This document shows, one piece after another, positions 63,500 through 64,000 of a stretch of 64,000 nt of DNA. Within the stretch, counting starts at the first letter, position 1; every line of letters starts with the position of its first letter. Source of the stretch: Adineta vaga (lineage: Eukaryota > Rotifera); NCBI GenBank assembly GCA_021613535.1, contig CP075495.1, forward strand, positions 8,246,001 through 8,310,000, given 5' to 3'. The position numbers and the translations under genes were made by a program. The notes beneath the pieces are model-generated. The model saw only the letters and a program-made list of their open reading frames with translations. It was not told the origin of the DNA and did not search any database.

Positions 63500-64000
63500 C
63501 TAATCATACTCAAGTAATGTTGTCTTCGATCGTATTACTTTGTTTGATGTGGTGTTATATGGATGATAGCTATGTCGATGATTTGATTTCTTTCGAATAT
63601 TATCTTCTAAATGTGATGGCTCCGGTAAAATGAATTTATCTGTATCATTTGTTGGAGTAGGTTTACATTCAAATTTTAATGTATATTTTGGTGTGATGGT
63701 TGATGGTAAATCAATATGTATTGTTACTTCGTAGGTTTGAAGCTTTTCCTGAATACTATTGAGTTGATACAATAAAGCTTCCATTCGGTTCGGTTGAAAA
63801 TCGATTCTTTAGCAAGTGTTGAAATATCGCTTTTAACGGTTTGTAATTCTAAGCTAATTTGTCTTAAATATTTCTGAAAAGAAGATAACTAAAAGAATGA
63901 ATCAATTCATTACATATCTTAATTCAGTGTTTTGTTTTTCATTTTTAATTCCAATCGTTATCTCCTGATTTATTTCTAATAAATCATTTTGGCATTTTTT
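63500..64000 (-). pseudogene. Coiled-coil protein fragment, frameshifted and cut by window end
   Basis: Partial minus-strand gene entering from the right edge. Exon a (63914 to beyond 64000) encodes NDLLEINQEITIGIKNEKQN. It joins in phase 0 through a 40-nt intron to exon b (from 63873), encoding YLRQISLELQTVKSDISTLA. That frame stops after about 46 residues (near 63735). A second frame overlapping it encodes LLYQLNSIQEKLQTYEVTIH and TPKYTLKFECKPTPTND and ends at 63500. The two frames read as one protein separated by a frameshift between about 63740 and 63815. It resembles the neighbouring B-box gene in style (coiled coil, then a polar tail), so it may be a decayed paralogue. A sequencing indel is the alternative. 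Confidence 0.5.

Overview
The window looks like nuclear DNA of a small invertebrate, most probably a bdelloid rotifer. It is AT-rich, uses the standard code, and holds closely packed single genes whose introns are mostly 45-60 nt with GT(A/T)... donors and short pyrimidine-AG acceptors. Metazoan genes (TRPC channels, a DEG/ENaC channel, SPAK/OSR1 kinase, TMED2, annexin, SZT2) lie beside genes that look bacterial, fungal or algal in origin (GH26 mannanase, galactonate dehydratase-type enolase, a DUF5765-type membrane protein). That mixture is typical of bdelloids. The species call is inference; no search was run.

Left part (1-22.7 kb): two tandem TRPC-like channel genes (2.36-4.99 and 5.39-8.71 kb, +) that share no intron position; a DUF5765-like membrane protein (8.88-9.84 kb, -); a secreted GH26 mannanase with a C-terminal carbohydrate-binding module (10.67-12.50 kb, -); a small frameshifted relic (13.5-13.9 kb); a DEG/ENaC channel (14.58-16.26 kb, +); a four-TM protein (16.92-17.64 kb); a decayed purple acid phosphatase (18.2-19.2 kb); a TMBIM/Bax-inhibitor-like protein; a CNPPD1-like cyclin-fold protein; and a short PPxY membrane protein.

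Middle part (23.2-39.6 kb): a 14-exon SPAK/OSR1 kinase (-); a TMED2/p24 cargo receptor (+); an apparently complete 5.26-kb non-LTR retrotransposon (28,316-33,579, -) with poly(A) tail, two intact ORFs that abut as TAG-ATG, and a perfect 13-bp target-site duplication; an annexin (-) with two alternative first exons; a homocysteine S-methyltransferase (-); and a divergent uncharacterised disordered protein (+).

Right part (39.9-64 kb): one 17.6-kb gene on the minus strand encodes an SZT2 homologue (KICSTOR subunit) in dozens of short exons, with one unusually long 2.6-kb intron. Divergent from it is a galactonate dehydratase-like gene. Then come about 2 kb of gene-poor DNA with a weak coding relic, and two B-box/coiled-coil type genes on the minus strand, the last frameshifted and cut by the window end. 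The genes do not form an operon or pathway. Exon models were built by hand from reading frame, splice sites and family resemblance. Where exon lengths are given, they sum to whole codons.
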